Assembly (NCBI RefSeq): GCF_003931855.1
Contig: NZ_CP034248.1
Coordinates: 4,898,001 to 4,962,000 of the forward strand
Source of the DNA: Paenibacillus lentus
GTDB taxonomy: Bacteria; Bacillota; Bacilli; Paenibacillales; Paenibacillaceae
Reading direction: 5' to 3'
Length of the DNA: 64,000 nt
Notes under the pieces: generated by a model
Seen by the model: the letters and a program-made list of their open reading frames with translations, nothing else
The model's database searches: none
What the model was told of the DNA's origin: nothing
Translations under genes and position numbers: made by a program
Shown: positions 63,514 through 64,000 of the stretch, piece after piece
Layout of the letters: each line of letters begins with the position of its first letter
Numbering within the stretch: the stretch's first letter is position 1

Positions 63514-64000
63514 CTAATATAACGGATAAGCTGAAATAATCTTACCATTCCTGATTACCATTTCTATTTTTATACCTGCATCCGTATTTCCTCTATATCT
63601 ATTATTCTTAAAGACCTCTTTTTTAGCAAAGGCTTCATTTATGGCATCTATCACCTGTTGCGGTGTCCATTCCTTTGGAAAAAATGTAGATTTAGGTTGC
63701 TTTAATACTCCATTAACTTCAATAGTAGCTTGATAGACACCAAACTCATTAGGCGGGTCAATATTTCCGACAATTTTACCATTACTATTTGGCATTCCTT
63801 CATAATGAAAACCATTGGCACTTCCATTTTTAAGTATTTCCCCATCAAAAATATGATTTAATCCATTTTCTTTAGTACCTTGTTTGAAATTTTCAGTATT
63901 CTTTAAACTATCAAGCCATTTCTTTTTCTCTATGGTTTCAAGCAATTCCTTCTCTATCTTCAGATACTCACCAAATTTGGAGGCTTCTCTTATAGCCGCA
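63514..64000 (-). CDS. C-terminal part of a toxin with EndoU nuclease domain; runs off the right edge
   Basis: Open from the edge to 63514 (about 161 residues visible). Linker FGEYLKIEKELLETIEKKKWLDSL, then bacterial EndoU domain: HIFDGEILKNG, GFHYEGMPNSNGKIV, GVYQATIEVNG, KSTFFPKEWTPQQVIDAINEA. EndoU toxins cleave RNA. The linker ELLEAIEKK also occurs in VgrG1 (30690 region), so this is probably the tip of another VgrG-like protein, but the trunk lies outside the window. Confidence 0.85.
   Translation of the reverse strand, partial: AAIREASKFGEYLKIEKELLETIEKKKWLDSLKNTENFKQGTKENGLNHIFDGEILKNGSANGFHYEGMPNSNGKIVGNIDPPNEFGVYQATIEVNGVLKQPKSTFFPKEWTPQQVIDAINEAFAKKEVFKNNRYRGNTDAGIKIEMVIRNGKIISAYPLY

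Noticed and set aside
22776-64000. Prophage explanation for the VgrG-like genes
   Set aside because: No capsid, terminase, portal, tail tube or lysis genes are present; every trunk is joined to toxin, PAAR-like and immunity genes.

Overview
The window looks like chromosomal DNA of a Paenibacillus-type Gram-positive bacterium. This is inferred from AGGAGG-type ribosome sites, a YesM/YesN-like two-component pair beside a carbohydrate ABC importer and a GH42 beta-galactosidase, lipoprotein signals, a WYL regulator, DUF6809 proteins and a non-ribosomal peptide synthetase. No rRNA, tRNA or CRISPR array was recognised.

Layout. (1) 1-2846, minus strand: the 5' end of an NRPS gene (condensation domain, start of adenylation domain) and a partner protein. 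(2) 3048-11193, minus strand: a sugar-uptake locus of sensor kinase, AraC-type response regulator, solute-binding lipoprotein, two permeases and a GH42 beta-galactosidase. (3) 11.3-22.8 kb: housekeeping and accessory genes (endonuclease V, DUF1266 and J-domain proteins, MFS exporter, FMN split-barrel protein, WYL regulator, VanZ-like protein, spermidine-synthase-like protein, lipoproteins). A decayed SUKH-like immunity gene lies at 12.1-12.47 kb. (4) 22.8-64 kb: a large mosaic island of polymorphic-toxin modules built on VgrG-like spike proteins, heavily invaded by insertion sequences and continuing past the right edge.

The island. A full module on the minus strand reads: pentapeptide-repeat protein, about 170-aa Imm11-like protein, DUF4280 (PAAR-like) protein, large VgrG-like protein carrying a toxin at its C-terminus, immunity gene, and often a conserved terminator-like hairpin. 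Toxin tips I can assign, with different confidence, are a BURPS668_1122-type deaminase (VgrG1), a CDI-type tRNase-like domain with a CdiI-like immunity protein (VgrG2), a DNA/RNA non-specific endonuclease with a YezG/DUF600 immunity protein (VgrG3), an unassigned tip (VgrG4), a WHH/HNH nuclease fragment with a frameshifted SUKH immunity gene, and EndoU tips (one decayed at 25.7 kb, one running off the right edge). Orphan immunity-like genes (ADP-ribosylglycohydrolase, ankyrin protein, others) suggest lost toxins. VgrG1 and VgrG4 share nearly the same trunk but have unrelated tips, which fits tip exchange by homologous recombination. No sheath, tube, baseplate or ATPase gene of a contractile injection system is present here, so the delivery machine, if any, lies elsewhere.

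Three units of a DUF6809 gene diverging from a small XRE regulator, each with its own operator-like repeats, sit exactly where module genes have lost their 5' ends. Mobile DNA consists of three near-identical 1.81-kb IS110-type elements inserted at GGAG/CTCC sites, one intact IS256-type element with a perfect 8-bp target duplication, one decayed IS256 copy, and one IS4/IS5-type element.
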